Assembly: GCF_018991925.1 (NCBI RefSeq)
Contig: NW_024744357.1
Location: 1,535,708-1,599,707 of the forward strand
Length of the DNA: 64,000 nucleotides
Reading direction: 5' to 3'
Origin: Homarus americanus
Taxonomy: Eukaryota > Arthropoda > Malacostraca > Decapoda > Nephropidae
The position numbers and the translations under genes were made by a program. Position 1 is the first letter of the stretch. Each line of letters begins with the position of its first letter. Shown here in pieces: positions 11,148 through 22,788 of the stretch. Below the pieces are notes generated by a model, which was not told where the DNA came from, ran no database searches, and was given only the letters and a program-made list of their open reading frames with translations.

Positions 11148-12411
11148 CAGAGAAGAGTTACGTTTGATAGTGCCGAGACATTTCATGTAATGTAAATAAT
11201 TGTTCTAAATTAGCGAGTGCAAAATTGTGCTTGTGATTTTGAATTCCACAGTTATTCAGCAATTTTTATATTAAGAAAAACTTGATGTGGACAGGAAAGC
11301 ACAAGGCCGAAGTAGTTGAGGAGTCGATGAGAGAAAAAACAGCAGAGGGAAGGTGTTTATGGAGCAGAACAGTGAGACATTTAAGTGTAAACCATACACC
11401 TATCACGAGTAAACATTATACATGATGAAATTATTCCAGTAATGTAACTCGTTCAACTAATTGTGAGTTTATTGATCTTGGAATACTGTATTTAATGTTT
11501 TCCAGGACGAGTATTTTTAAGGACACTTTTGCCTCGCTTACAGATGCTCACACCTCCTCATTAACCTTCAGGGTCAGTTTTTATGGTAACTTCTTCCCTT
11601 TATATACGTAAGTTCGTACATTCTACCAGAGGTGCAGCGGCCGAGTGAAGGCATTACTCGCTTCCCGTCCTTAGGGTTGCTTGTTGGCCCAAATGGTGCT
11701 CTCACAATACTTCCATCTGTAAAGGGATTTTATAATTAGGAAAATGAAGATAGTTGAGCTCATTGTCGGCCAAAATACCTCCTGTTCACCTCGCATACTG
11801 TACAGTGAACGATACCCACCGTTGGGCTTGTGAGACTATGCCATGTGTAAGATAATCTGAATTATTCTGACATCAAGTAAAACGTGTCATGGTATTGTGA
11901 TCCTTCGGCCACCAAGTCTTAGGTAACGTACGAGGAATTAGTTTAATGAATAATACCCACTACGCTCCTAGAGAATGGAAAAAAATATATGTTTATTAGA
12001 TATTGTTCTGAACGAATCAATTATATTCGAAGATAAAGAGTTGAAAACATTCAAGATTGATGAGCTAAGTTGACACATAACAGGCTAATACCCGTACGTT
12101 TAGGATGAAAGAGCTTAGTAGAGGACGATGAGGCAGAAACACCTGTGACTGAAACGTCCTGACATGGTAATTACATATGAGACTCTACATAATAACGGTT
12201 TACATCTGAAAGTGTTCTGAAGGTCAGAGATTAACTGGAAAGGTCAGAGGTCATGGGCTGATAGTTCTCGTATTAAAGATACATTAAGACTGGATGGTTG
12301 CATCCCTTATTACCTTTACTCATAATGTTCACTTTTACACCTCTCTGTGCAGAGTGCAGGCATGTGCGCGCCCAACCTGGGGTACATACTCGACCCGGGG
12401 TACACGTACTT
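11148..12411. other. Upstream spacer of G3
   Basis: Non-coding; repeated in inverse at 26780-28045. No gene or RNA recognised. The minus open frame at 12316-12912 is an antisense reading of the repeat and CR1 below. Confidence 0.6.
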
Positions 12412-12421
12412 TTGTCGAACT
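12354..12421 (+). repeat. Diverged direct repeat motif
   Basis: About 65 bp (GCAGGC...TGGGGTACAT...CGACCCG...TACACGTAC) that is a diverged copy of 13497-13561. In the uninterrupted arrangement (unit C) the two lie about 200 bp apart. Origin unknown; not coding. Confidence 0.5.
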
Positions 12422-12544
12422 TTTGACCAATTTCTGAAACCTCCGCGGCTGCGTATGTTTAATGCGCATGTTCGCCACACCGAGGTGAGGCTGGGTGAAT
12501 GGGCTCCTAGAGAAACACCAGTAACTCCGGTGTCCCGCTCACTT

Positions 12545-13420
12545 GGACCTTTATTGTTTATTATATACATAAACGACATAGATATCGGCATAGACAGCAA
12601 CATAAGTAAATTTGCTGATGACACTAAAATAGGACGTGTTATCAAATCTGACGAGGACTCGGCAAAACTACAGGAAGATCTAAACAAATTTTTCGAATGG
12701 TCTGAAAAATGGCAGATGAAATTCAACGTAGACAAATGTAAAGTACTCAGTATAGGAGACGTAAACAGAGAAACCAGATAACAGATGAACAACGATGCCA
12801 TAGAGAAATCCGACTGCGAGAGAGATTTAGGAGTAATGATAAGTAGGAACCTTAAGCCAAGTAAACAATGTGTTTTTGCTCGTAACAAGGCTAATAAAGT
12901 ACTTGGGTTCATACAAAGGAGTGTTAGTTACAAGACTAGCGAGGTCATCCTAAAACTGTATCTTGCTCTTGTGAGACCACACCTGGATTACGCAGTTCAG
13001 TTCTGGTCACCGTATTACAGAATGGATATAGAAACCTTGGAAAGAATTCAGAGGAGAATGACAAGACTAATCCCGGGCCTTAGGAACCTTGAGTATAGAG
13101 ACAGGTTAAAGCATCTTAATTTGCACTCCCTTGAGAGACGTAGAGCGAGGGGCGACCTGATAGAGGTGTATAAGTGGAAGGCAGGGCTAAACAAAGGGGA
13201 CATTACAAAGGTACTCAAATTATCCAACCAGGAGCGAACTCGTAACAATGGTTTTAAATTAGACAAATTTAGATTTAGGCGTGAAATAGGTAAACACTGG
13301 TTTGGGAACAGAGTAGTGGATGAATGGAACAAGTTACCAAATATCATCATTAACTCGAATACGCTGAATTGCTTCAAACATAGGTTGGATGCTCATATGA
13401 GCAATAGGGGTTGGGTGTAA
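12545..13420 (+). pseudogene. CR1 reverse transcriptase C-terminal fragment
   Basis: The frame opens with LGPLLFIIYINDID and includes FADDTK, the A-x-DD catalytic box of RT, then the thumb and C-terminal region with LVRPHLDYAVQFWSP and ending SNRGWV. One in-frame stop at 12779-12781 interrupts it. The N-terminal endonuclease and most RT fingers/palm are missing through 5' truncation. A related, noisier copy lies at 23980-26127. Confidence 0.88.
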
Positions 13421-13491
13421 ACGGGACTGCCCAGTATGGGCCAATAGGCCCGCTGCAGTTTCCTCCATTCTTATGTTCTTATGTTCTTATG
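12545..13491 (+). mobile_element. 5'-truncated CR1 LINE inserted in unit B
   Basis: 947 bp covering the C-terminal part of the RT and the 3' UTR, ending in three TTCTTATG repeats (13468-13491). Units A and C have uninterrupted sequence here, so this is a later insertion. The junction lacks an obvious target-site duplication and about 12 bp of target seem lost compared with unit C. Confidence 0.9.
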
Positions 13492-15273
13492 TGAAGTGCA
13501 GGCGGTTACCCGCCCCACTTGGGGTACATTACCGACCCGTGTTACACGTACATATGTTCACTACATAATGTACTGATGTCTCCTGAATACATTGCTGTGT
13601 GTCTTCCTGTTAGTTGTTACTATATGTTATTTTATCGCGAAGGTGGAGTTGATGTAGCGTTTTCCTCCTGTCATAGGAGCCGCTTGCTCGAACCCAGGTC
13701 ACTGCAATGCACCCAACTGAACAATTTGGGGTGTAAAGGCCGGTGAGTGCACTGTGGCCATACTGCCTTTTGTTTACCGAAGGTTTAGTATACTCTACAG
13801 TGTGGTGCTTATTCTGAACCTATCGGGTAATCATCCCTAAGAGACGCATTTATCGTTTATTGCTGATATGACAAATTTTGATATTTTGGGAACATAACTC
13901 ACTGTTAAGGACTTCTTTCCGTCGACATACCTATAAAAATACTGTTAACATCTAGTGTTCTGTACATGCAGAGAAACACTATCAAATTCTCCTTTAATTT
14001 TTTGAACATACTCTTAACGCAGCTCATACACCAATAGACACATAATTAACTTGTCCGGTTAACTCCTATACAAACTTTGAACGTGTAATGATTGATTATC
14101 AGACCACAGCTTACAGCCCAGAGAATTACAACACATATAACAGTGAGTACTACAGGCCTTGTGGTAACCTCACATACCAGGTTGACACACCCTGGGTCAG
14201 GACCCAAGGGACCTGACCCCGGCCTAAGTACTTGAGTAATCCTATGATATAACCGTGTTAAGGAAACCACACCAAACCAAGACACACCCGGGCATGACCA
14301 CGCACCTGGGCAAACACAGCTGTCCAGATCTAACCAGTTTAGTGTTAATTGGCAAAGGTCAAACGCCCACTGTTTCTCCCCCATATAAAGGCCCTGCAGT
14401 CCCGTCCAGGGGGTCACATTCTTCAGATAATTCTGGTTACTCTCATTATTCATATCCGATTCATCTCTCTCCCGTTCGGGTCGTCATTCTGTTAACTCAC
14501 TCAGAGTCACGCTCGTCCTCCCACCAGGTCGGGAGGGAGACTTCCCGACCAGACCCCGGCGTCACCAGCTAAGCAGGGTCTCCCATAGGAGGCAGCTCAG
14601 CCAGCACCCGCTGGGCCTCCGTCAGGTTACACGTGAGTCTGTCGAGTAACGTAAACATAATGTGCTAGTAACTCCGATATGATATTGATATTAATGTGTC
14701 CATGTCATTGAGTGAATGAATAAATAGTTGTATCGATGTGGTGTTTGAGAAGTTGTCCCTTAAGAACGTAACATGTAATATAAGTATAATAATAACTAAC
14801 TGGCCACGCTACCAAACTTCCTCTCTTTACATTCCTCTTACTATAAATATTCTACCTATATGTAATATCTTCTATACGAGATCTGTCTAGTTACAAACGT
14901 CTCCTGTACACTAGACACAACAGAAACGTCTGTATTATGCACACTGACACACCATTAACGTCATAATCTACAGTGTAAATATTGACTCAAAAACAACGTC
15001 GCCTTATCATGTAACCTTCAATTCATCCTTTGACACTGCAGTGATCTCTAGTATCCTTCTATCTGATTCTGTATGTTGTACATGTTAATATTTTCTTACC
15101 TAATTCAGGTAATATTTTAGTAGTGAAATATATTGTGCAAAAGACCATTAACAATAAGTTATATTTCGCTTTTGTCTAAAGTTATTGGAAAAAGCAAATT
15201 TCAATGCAAAATTTTTATTTACATATTTTAGTTTATTATCCGGTATATTACATAAATATTATCACTTCAAGCT
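13492..15273. other. Spacer left of G4 (unit B)
   Basis: Copy of 1490-3267. Contains the same TE-like block (about 14159-14632) and the same old gene-unit 3' flank, with a minus-strand AATAAA at 15214-15219. No gene. Confidence 0.6.
14159..14632 (+). mobile_element. Possible old solo LTR or TE remnant (copy B)
   Basis: Counterpart of 2153-2626 with TATA-like CATATAAAG near 14382-14390. Here the left end reads TGTGGTAACC, closer to the inverse of the right end GGTTACACG than in copy A. Confidence 0.3.
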
Positions 15274-15968
15274 TTAGGCGTAGCCAGGAGTTGGGGTGTA
15301 GGAAGGCTGGTATGTAGGGTACTGGGCCTCACCCTCGTAGGTCACCTCGGCCACGTAGCCGGAGTCGCCGTTGACAGTGTAGGTGACACTTTGCAGGCGA
15401 CCGTCGGGAAGCAGCACGTAGTAGGAGCCCTGGGTGTTATCGCCGTCACGGGACTCTTCGTGACCGAAGTCATTGCCGGAGGGGTCATCTTTTACTTGCC
15501 AGTTGAAGTTGTACTGAGCAGGAGTCTGCAACAACAATAATGAAAGGTGTATATTTACTCTCTCCCATAATAGTCACCACAGCCAGGTTGACCAGTTATA
15601 CACAAGTTAATATTATACTTGTGTAAGCCACTTGGTTTGTTGAGGGTGTTGACACAGACAGGGGGCACTACTCACGTTGGAAACTGGGGAGCCATAGTAC
15701 TCGCTGGGGTGATTTTGGGGGCGCGCCACTGGCATCGTCACAACACACAACACGAGCACGAACTGTGAAAGAATATATTATTATTAAAAAATATTTCATT
15801 ATTATTTTATGTTCGTGATAGTTCATGCAAAGGGAGTTCTGAATTTCTTGAGGCTATGATATATTTTCAATAGATCATAGCTGAAGTAGACGCTATATAT
15901 TTCATATATAAGCAAGGATCAAAGTTCCTGACGATGATTCATGACTGTCATGATACCTTAAGAGACAT
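15274..15968 (-). CDS. G4: pro-resilin-like RR-2 cuticle protein
   Basis: Exons (minus): 15957-15968, 15676-15762 and 15274-15525; 116 aa. It is the unit B copy of G1: same signal peptide with the Pro at position 15, same linker ending SPVSN and same tail PSYTPTPGYA. The one clear protein difference is RDGD, the family-typical residue, instead of RDGG in G1. Splice sites and the acceptor context TTGTTGCAG are unchanged. Duplication is so recent that introns also match almost completely. Confidence 0.92.
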
Positions 15969-15996
15969 GTTTGTTGTTTTGTGATAAAGAAGACCC

Positions 15997-16073
15997 AGAC
16001 TGATGATCATCGAGGTGTAACACTACCTTATATACTCGGGCTTCTGTCAACACATGTGACGTCATAACCTTGA
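15997..16073 (-). promoter_or_regulatory. G4 promoter: composite box, TATA, initiator
   Basis: Minus strand: TCAAGGTTATGACGTCA (16073-16057), GTATATAAG (16035-16027), TCAGTCT (16003-15997). Same as G1. Confidence 0.8.
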
Positions 16074-18559
16074 CACAGAGGAATTGCGCCTGATAATGCG
16101 GAGAGATTCTGTGTAATGCAAATAATTATTCTAAAATAGCGAGGCAACTTATGCGCTTTTGGTTTTGAATTCTTCTGTAATTCAGCTATTTTTACATTAA
16201 ACAAAGCTGTGTTGATTTTGTCTGGTCAGCACAAGGCCGAAGAAAATGAAGAGACGATGAGAGAGAAAAACAAAACAGTGGGAAGGTGTTTATCGAGCAA
16301 AACAGTGAGACACTGAACCATACACCAATCATGGATTACATTTATACATGACGAGATTCTTCTAGTGATGTAACTAGTTCAACTAATTGTGGGTTTATTG
16401 ATCACTGAATAATTATTTTTCGTAGGATGTGGGTTTTAAGGACACTTCTGCCTAACTTGCCGATCCTCACAACCTTTAGAGTCAGTTTTTATGGTAACGT
16501 CTTCCCTTTGTGTACTCAAGTTCGTGTATTCTATCAGAGGTGCAGCGGCCGAGTGAATACAACTGGGTTCCCGTTCGAAGAAGTACTTATTCGCCCAGAA
16601 GTTGTTCGTACAGTCCTTCCAGAAGTGAAAGGACTTTTTTAGATTGTAAAGTGTAGATAATCGAGCTCATTGTCGGCCGCAATTTCTCTTCGCTAACCAA
16701 AATACTCGTATATAGTGAACGATATCCACAGCTGGGCTTCATAAACTAATTTTTACCTCAATACACCATGTGTAGGATAATTCGAATGGTTTTGATCTCA
16801 AGTAAAACTTGTCATGTTATCGCTTTCTTTCGACCATCGAGTACTTAGATAACATCAGGAGAATTAGTTATAATAATAGCCACTAGAGTAGCTCATCAAC
16901 CAACCAACGTCGCATATAACAGAAGTGCTGTCATAAGCCCACGGTTTTCGTGAGTCGAGTCCATATAAGCCTTGTCCAGCTGCTGTTCAAGCACTCATTC
17001 CCTCTTCAACAGCCAGTGTTTGAAAAGTTCGTCTTCCTCAACGCAAGTTTCAGCCTCGTATCTGCTACCTTACGGCTATGTGATCATTGTGTATTTCACC
17101 ACTATTATCAAAGTGATCTTTTCAGCCTCGCGTGCTACTTGTGAGCTCATAATGTGACTTACATGATTTTGCCAGTGAACCTTTATCATTAGGCTTTATT
17201 TATTTGTGATATAAGGTCCGAGATCCTTACTTACGTACTTTTTTGAGCGCCATTACACAGGACCACCAGAATGCTCGTATTCTTGTATCTGTTTTGCCAT
17301 TTACTACTTTAAAATCTTGTGTGTTCGGTTTTACCTGGCATAGGACCGGCGTCTTGTCATTACACAGCCAATCCAGGTGTTGTAATTTGATATTTATTAG
17401 TATTAAGATTTATTATAAGCATGTTAACTACCCTCCTCGTATCTGATATCTAAAATTTACTGACTATTTCCTTTTCCGATACTTAAATTCTCTGGGAACC
17501 CACTGCAACTTATTCGCGAGGGGAATTTCTAGTTAACATCTGACATACATTATTTCACTAAATATTTTTTGGACGTTCTGAGTAAACTTGAAACTGTTGA
17601 CAGAAGTTTCTAATACGTGATACTATGTTTATGTAAATAGGGTGCAAAGATGGAGTGAATACATCACTGGTTCACCCAACTAAGTAATTTGAAAAGTAAA
17701 GGAGGGAAAGTATAATGTAGCAATGCTGCCTGTTGTACACCGAAGGCATGGTATACAGTGTGTGTTCACACTGTCCTTAACGGGCAATTATTTCAAAGTG
17801 ACTCGTTTATCATTCAATATTGATATGGAGCAAAATTGTTTTGGTTACATAACACCATAATAGGTCCCCATAAAGTACTGTTAACACCTCATGTACATTA
17901 TGTTGTTACACCCCAACAGTGTCTTCCTTGTTCATGTGCCAAAGTCGCAAGGCACTATCAGTTCCGTGGCCACACGAGTAGTGCGACAGCGCCACATGAG
18001 CAAGGGAAACACGGTAGGGGTGTAATAACACACCTGGATGCTTCTGTATATAAAAGGAAAGACTATTAATTTCTTTTAACTCATTGTCACAGTATTACGT
18101 CTCATACATTGATAGACACAAAATCAACGTGTCCTGCTATCTCCTATGCAATTATTATTGTCTCTTATACAGTAGACTTACTAGAAATGTTTCTTTTCTA
18201 CACACTGACACTATTAACGCTATACCTGTATGTACTCCCACACAAACAACATTAACGTCTCCTGTACAAAATTAGACACAAAAATATTGTCGTATTAATA
18301 TTCGATCTTCAAGTGATCCCTTAACACTCCAGTGATCTCTAGTATACTTTAATGTGGCTCTATATGTTGTAGATCTAAAGTTTCTTTTATGTATTACGGT
18401 TAATGTTTTAGGAGGAGAAATATACTGTGCAAGACAACATTAACAAGATGCCATGTTTTCTCCTGTCTCAGGGTTTAGGAAAAAGGAAATATCTTTGCAG
18501 AAATTTAATTTACAAATAATAATTGATTGTTATAATAAATATTATGAATTCATTAATTC
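16074..18559. other. Intergenic spacer G4-G5
   Basis: Copy of 4068-6554 with scattered substitutions; short open frames in it are shared with copy A but not supported as genes. Candidate G5 poly(A) signal is ATTAAA (minus, 18509-18504), where G2 has AATAAA. Confidence 0.55.
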
Positions 18560-19241
18560 TTAGCCGTAGGCAGGAGTTGGGGTGTAGGACGACTGGTATG
18601 TAGGGAAGTGGGCCTCACCCTCGTAGTTGACCTCGGCCACGTAACCGGAGTCTCCATTAACAGTGTAGGTGACTCTTTGTAGACGACCGTCGGGAAGCAA
18701 CACGTAGTAGGAGCCCTGGGTGTTGTCGCCGTCACGGGACTCTTCGTGGCCGAAATCATTGCCGGAGGGGTCATCCTTTACTTGCCAGTTGAAGTTGTAC
18801 TGAGCAGGAGTCTGCAACAATAATAATAAAATGTGGATATTTGCTGTCTCACAAAATTCACCATAGTCAGGTTGACCAGTTATACACATGTTAATATTAT
18901 ACTGGTGTCAGCCACTATAGTTTGTTGGGGGTGTTGACACAGACAGGTGGCACTACTCACGTCAGAACCTGGGGAGCCATAGTACTGTCTGGGGTGATTC
19001 TGGGGGCGCGCCACTGCCATCCTCACAACACACAACACGAGCACGAACTGTGAAAGTTTTTATCATTATTATTTTCTATTACTGAGGGTTCATGATAAGG
19101 CGGTCTGAAAATTTTAAGGTTGTATGATATATATTCTATAGTTTATAACTGAAATAAAAGCTATATTTTCCAAAAATAAACAAGGATGATATAAAGATTC
19201 ATGGCGTTGCTTAATGACTGCCAAGATACCTTAAGAGACAT
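18560..19241 (-). CDS. G5: pro-resilin-like RR-2 cuticle protein
   Basis: Exons (minus): 19230-19241, 18961-19047 and 18560-18811; 116 aa. It is the unit B copy of G2, with the same signal peptide, the linker RPQNHPRQYYGSPGSD and the tail SYTPTPAYG. The visible protein change is GEAHFPTYQ instead of GEAQFPTYQ just after the RR-2 domain. Its poly(A) signal has drifted to ATTAAA, which could weaken 3' processing but is a common functional variant. Confidence 0.92.
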
Positions 19242-19269
19242 GTTTGTTGTTTTGTGAGGAAGACGATTC

Positions 19270-19347
19270 AGACTGATGATCATTGAGGTGTAATACCATC
19301 TTATATACTCGGGGCCTCAGTCAACACCTGTGACGTAATAACCTTGA
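19270..19347 (-). promoter_or_regulatory. G5 promoter: composite box, TATA, initiator
   Basis: Minus strand: TCAAGGTTATTACGTCA (19347-19331), GTATATAAG (19308-19300), TCAGTCT (19276-19270). Confidence 0.8.
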
Positions 19348-20174
19348 CAAAGAAGAGTTACGCTTGATATTCTCGAATACAGATATTGTTCTAAATTTAC
19401 GATTGCAGAATATTCGCATGCGGTTATAACTCTATTGTGATTCAGCTGTTTTTGCATTACACAGATAAGTGTTTATGTTAACCAGCCAGAACAAGGTCAT
19501 GAAGTTGAGGAGGCTATCGGCGTGAGAGGCAGAGAGAAACTGTGAGACACTTACGTGTGAACCATACGCCAATCCTAGACTAAAATTATACACGGATGAA
19601 ATTCTGCTACAGACGTAACGCAAACATTTGTGTGTTTATTGATCATGGAATATTTCATCTTTTCGAGGAGTGTTATTTTTAAGGAAGCTTCTGCCTCACT
19701 TACAGATGCTCACACCTCAGACAGACAGATAGACAGGTAGACGAAATACACGCAATTCGTCACCTTTAGTTTCTCTGTTCATTTGACACTAATGATGCTT
19801 TGTAAGGTCTCCTGTACATATACACATAAACATTCTGTTTATATCTCGTATACACATGACGACCCACTATCACTGTCTCCAGTATCTTTTCCAAACATAA
19901 AGAAGTATTTAATGTGGTCTGGAAACTGATAGACCACCATTAATGTTTTACGGGGATTCCTAACACGGGGGTAAATTACCTTAAGTGTAGCAGTTTGGAT
20001 ATTTCCACGGTATAATGAAAAAAAAATCTCTTTCGGTTAGAACTTTATGAACAAATTATAGAAGAGAACCACTTTACAATATGATTTCATTTGTAAGTTA
20101 TTTTGCTGAACACGAATCTACAGTGACGTTCAAGTTCCCGGTCGCGACATATTGACTTGTTTGCATTATGTATG
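19348..20174. other. Upstream spacer of G5
   Basis: Copy of 7343-8169 without recognisable genes; includes the GACA/CTGT tetranucleotide run. Confidence 0.55.
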
Positions 20175-20834
20175 TGTTACGAACCACGCCATCAGTTTTC
20201 ATGATCTACCTACCCAGGACTACGAACCACGCCATCTATTGTCATGATCTACCTACCCAGCACAACGAGCAACTCCATCTAGGGACGAAACCCGAGTATG
20301 ACTAGTCTTAGTTACCACTCCGGGGTTTCCCTTCTCCATATCCTGGTTGTTGCGTCACCTCCTCCAAGTCTTCCTCATCAGCTCCAGATCGAGGAGAGTT
20401 CAGTTCACTATGGGCAGTGACCACACTAGGATCACCTATCCTGGAAACCTACGGTACAGTGACTACCTACCATCTTCTTCAATACTCAGCCTTACTCGTC
20501 AGCCATCTCAGCACTGCACTTGAGTATTTTGTAATCTTATATTGCCTCCCACCTCCACTTGCTTCTGTTTGTTGTATGTTGTATAAATATGTGTATACTG
20601 TTAAGCCAATGTTGCGTATGTTTAGGTTAAGTATGGTTAACGGTAAATTATAGAAAGCTGAATATTTTGTTAAGGAATTTATGGTACTTTATTATACACA
20701 ACAAAAACTCTCATCCTTTGTCTACCCTTTTATAGTCCAATTGTCTTTGTTTGTTTAAGTTTTTTTTATATTTTTGTTGCCTGTTGGGATCTGGGTAGAC
20801 TTTTAACTATATTCTAAATCCCCAACTCGTAACA
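20175..20834 (+). repeat. 5' LTR of the unit B element
   Basis: 660 bp with an 8-bp perfect inverted terminal repeat, nearly identical to the solo LTR at 8170-8827. Left flank TATG (20171-20174) is the same target as in unit A. Confidence 0.9.
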
Positions 20835-20836
20835 AA

Positions 20837-20853
20837 TGGCGACCGTGACAGGA
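20837..20853 (+). other. Primer-binding-site candidate
   Basis: TGG-initial sequence two bases after the LTR end, the expected place and form for tRNA-primed minus-strand synthesis. I do not assign the tRNA. Confidence 0.6.
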
Positions 20854-21516
20854 CCCAACCTTAAGTGCCATATTTCTTCCCCCCTTGTTACTCCTTGTTA
20901 ATTATTCCTCCCAGTCACTTCTGTTCACAATTGCTTTACGGTGGTTTAAAGTTTCCTTCATATGTGTGTGCATATATTGGTATTATCGTACAGTAAGAGT
21001 GACAGACGTAGGATATTAGGTTCCAAGTGTCATAAGGCTTACCTGTTATTACACGTAGGCAGTCGTGTAGTAAGTCTTATCGAGTGTAGGGAAGAATCCG
21101 GATCTGTTTAATGCCGTACCCTCGCTCCAGAGTAGGCTGTTCCATAGTCACTAGTTTAGGGTGAAGTGATATCTTGGGACGCCCCGCTCTACCAGGACCC
21201 CATAATTATAAAGCCTCAATTATTGTTCCTCTCATTATCTCATTCGGGGTCAATAATAAAGTAACTCAAGGGTTGTTTATCCGGATCTTTATATTAATGC
21301 CGTAATACGCCCTTCCTGTTTCAAGTATCTTTCCAAGTCTCTTATCCTTATCTAAGGATCTTATGAGAAGAACAATATTCATAAGTGTAATTTCCCTAGG
21401 TATAACTTGGGTAGTTTCCGGGACTTTCTGGTTATCCACTGCCGTGATATTTTCTAGGGTAATCCACTTATCTTATCTTTTTGGCCATTAATTAATTTAT
21501 CTAGTTTTTCTTAGCA

Positions 21517-22788
21517 ATGACCACCTCAGGTTTTGATCTCCAGGATTTTATTGAAAATCCTTCCGTAGCTAAATTACGTGTTAATATCCTGAAGAAAGAA
21601 TGGAAAGAAATAGCCAACGATTACAATATCCCATATTCACAGCAACTGACTAAGGAAATGTTAAAAAATCAGGTAATTGAAATGTTGGTTCAACAAGAAG
21701 TTTTAAAAGAATCCACTGTTGACCGATTAACTCCCATGTCCAAGAAACTTCAACCACTATCCACCACCCCTCCTCACTCAGAAGTTGCCTCAGGTCTGGC
21801 TAGCCCTCAAGAAGAAACACAAAGAATAGACGCCTTAGAACTAGAACGAGCTAGATTCGAGTTCCAAATCAAAATGAAAGAACTCCAGTTGGAGCATGAG
21901 CTGGAACAGGCCAAGTTGGAGCATGAAGAAAAGTTGGAACACGCCAAGTTGGAACAGGCCAAGTTGGAGCATGAGGAAAGGTCGGAACAGGCCAAGTTGG
22001 AGCATGAGGAAAGGTCGGAACAGGCCAAGTTGGAGCATGAGGAAAGGTCGGAACAGGCCAAGTTGGAGCAGGAGGTTAGACTGAAAGAACTACAGGTGAA
22101 AGAGAAAGAAGTCACCTTAACATCGGAGTTTAAATCAAAAGAAGTGGCATTAAAAGAGAGACTAGCTGCTTTTAACCCTGCTAATGCTTCTTCCCTTGTT
22201 CCCGAGTTTGATGAATCTGATATGGACGGGTCATTTAGGACTTTTGAGAAAATAGCCGTGAAGAATGAGTGGCCTAAGGACCAGTGGGTGTCGGTGTTAG
22301 TTCCTAAATTATGTGGTAAGGCTCGTAGTGTTTATAACTGTTTAGACCAGACTGATGACTATGATAACGTAAAAAAGAATATCCTCACCTCTTATGCTAT
22401 CACGCCAGATAGATACCGGCAGAAGTTTCGTAAACAAACCAAAACATTTTCACACACCTTTGTTGAGTTTGCTCAAGAAAAGCTTAGGTTTTTCAAGAAG
22501 TGGTTAGAGGCTACAGAGACCTCCACATTTCAGGATTTGTTAAACTTGGTAGTCCTGGAGGAGTGGAAGAGCAAGATACCATTTCACATCTTGAAGCATG
22601 TGGAGGAGCGTGGAGAGGTTAATTTGGGGCGTGCGGCTGAGCTGGCTGATGCGTACGCCTTGCTGGTGGAGTCACTGGGCAGTAGGGAACGTGGTACTTT
22701 CCAGCATGTTAGGTCCTCCTCTGATGATAACCTTGGGGACGTGAGTGGTAGGTCGAAAGGTCCCACACCTACCCCCCCCCCCTCCTAA
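21517..22788 (+). CDS. Gag-like protein of the unit B LTR element
   Basis: 423 aa. N-terminal helical region, then at residues about 107-235 a very long charged coiled coil, including an 11-residue unit (EQAKLEHEERS) repeated in tandem. From about residue 240 follows a capsid-like domain with FRTFEKIAVKNEWPKDQW, KARSVYN and ITPDRYRQKFR motifs, which resembles the SCAN-like capsid of Gypsy/Metaviridae Gag. The frame ends in a run of 11 C, after which the zinc knuckle continues in another frame. Likely structural particle protein of the retroelement, not a host gene. Confidence 0.82.
   Translation: MTTSGFDLQDFIENPSVAKLRVNILKKEWKEIANDYNIPYSQQLTKEMLKNQVIEMLVQQEVLKESTVDRLTPMSKKLQPLSTTPPHSEVASGLASPQEETQRIDALELERARFEFQIKMKELQLEHELEQAKLEHEEKLEHAKLEQAKLEHEERSEQAKLEHEERSEQAKLEHEERSEQAKLEQEVRLKELQVKEKEVTLTSEFKSKEVALKERLAAFNPANASSLVPEFDESDMDGSFRTFEKIAVKNEWPKDQWVSVLVPKLCGKARSVYNCLDQTDDYDNVKKNILTSYAITPDRYRQKFRKQTKTFSHTFVEFAQEKLRFFKKWLEATETSTFQDLLNLVVLEEWKSKIPFHILKHVEERGEVNLGRAAELADAYALLVESLGSRERGTFQHVRSSSDDNLGDVSGRSKGPTPTPPPS
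21952..22066 (+). repeat. 33-bp tandem repeat inside gag
   Basis: About three copies of a 33-bp unit (11 codons) that keep frame and coiled-coil heptad character. Expansion by slippage or unequal exchange. Confidence 0.8.

Larger units (their letters stand above)
12412..20834. repeat. Segmental duplication, copy B (direct)
   Basis: Direct copy of 1346-8827, containing G4 and G5. It differs structurally by the CR1 fragment at 12545-13491 and by having a complete 5' LTR with attached internal region where copy A has a solo LTR. Confidence 0.95.

Noticed and set aside
12347..12544. Upstream extension of the CR1 frame as a host-LINE fusion protein
   Set aside because: The frame before 12545 is unit-border repeat that is non-coding in units A and C.
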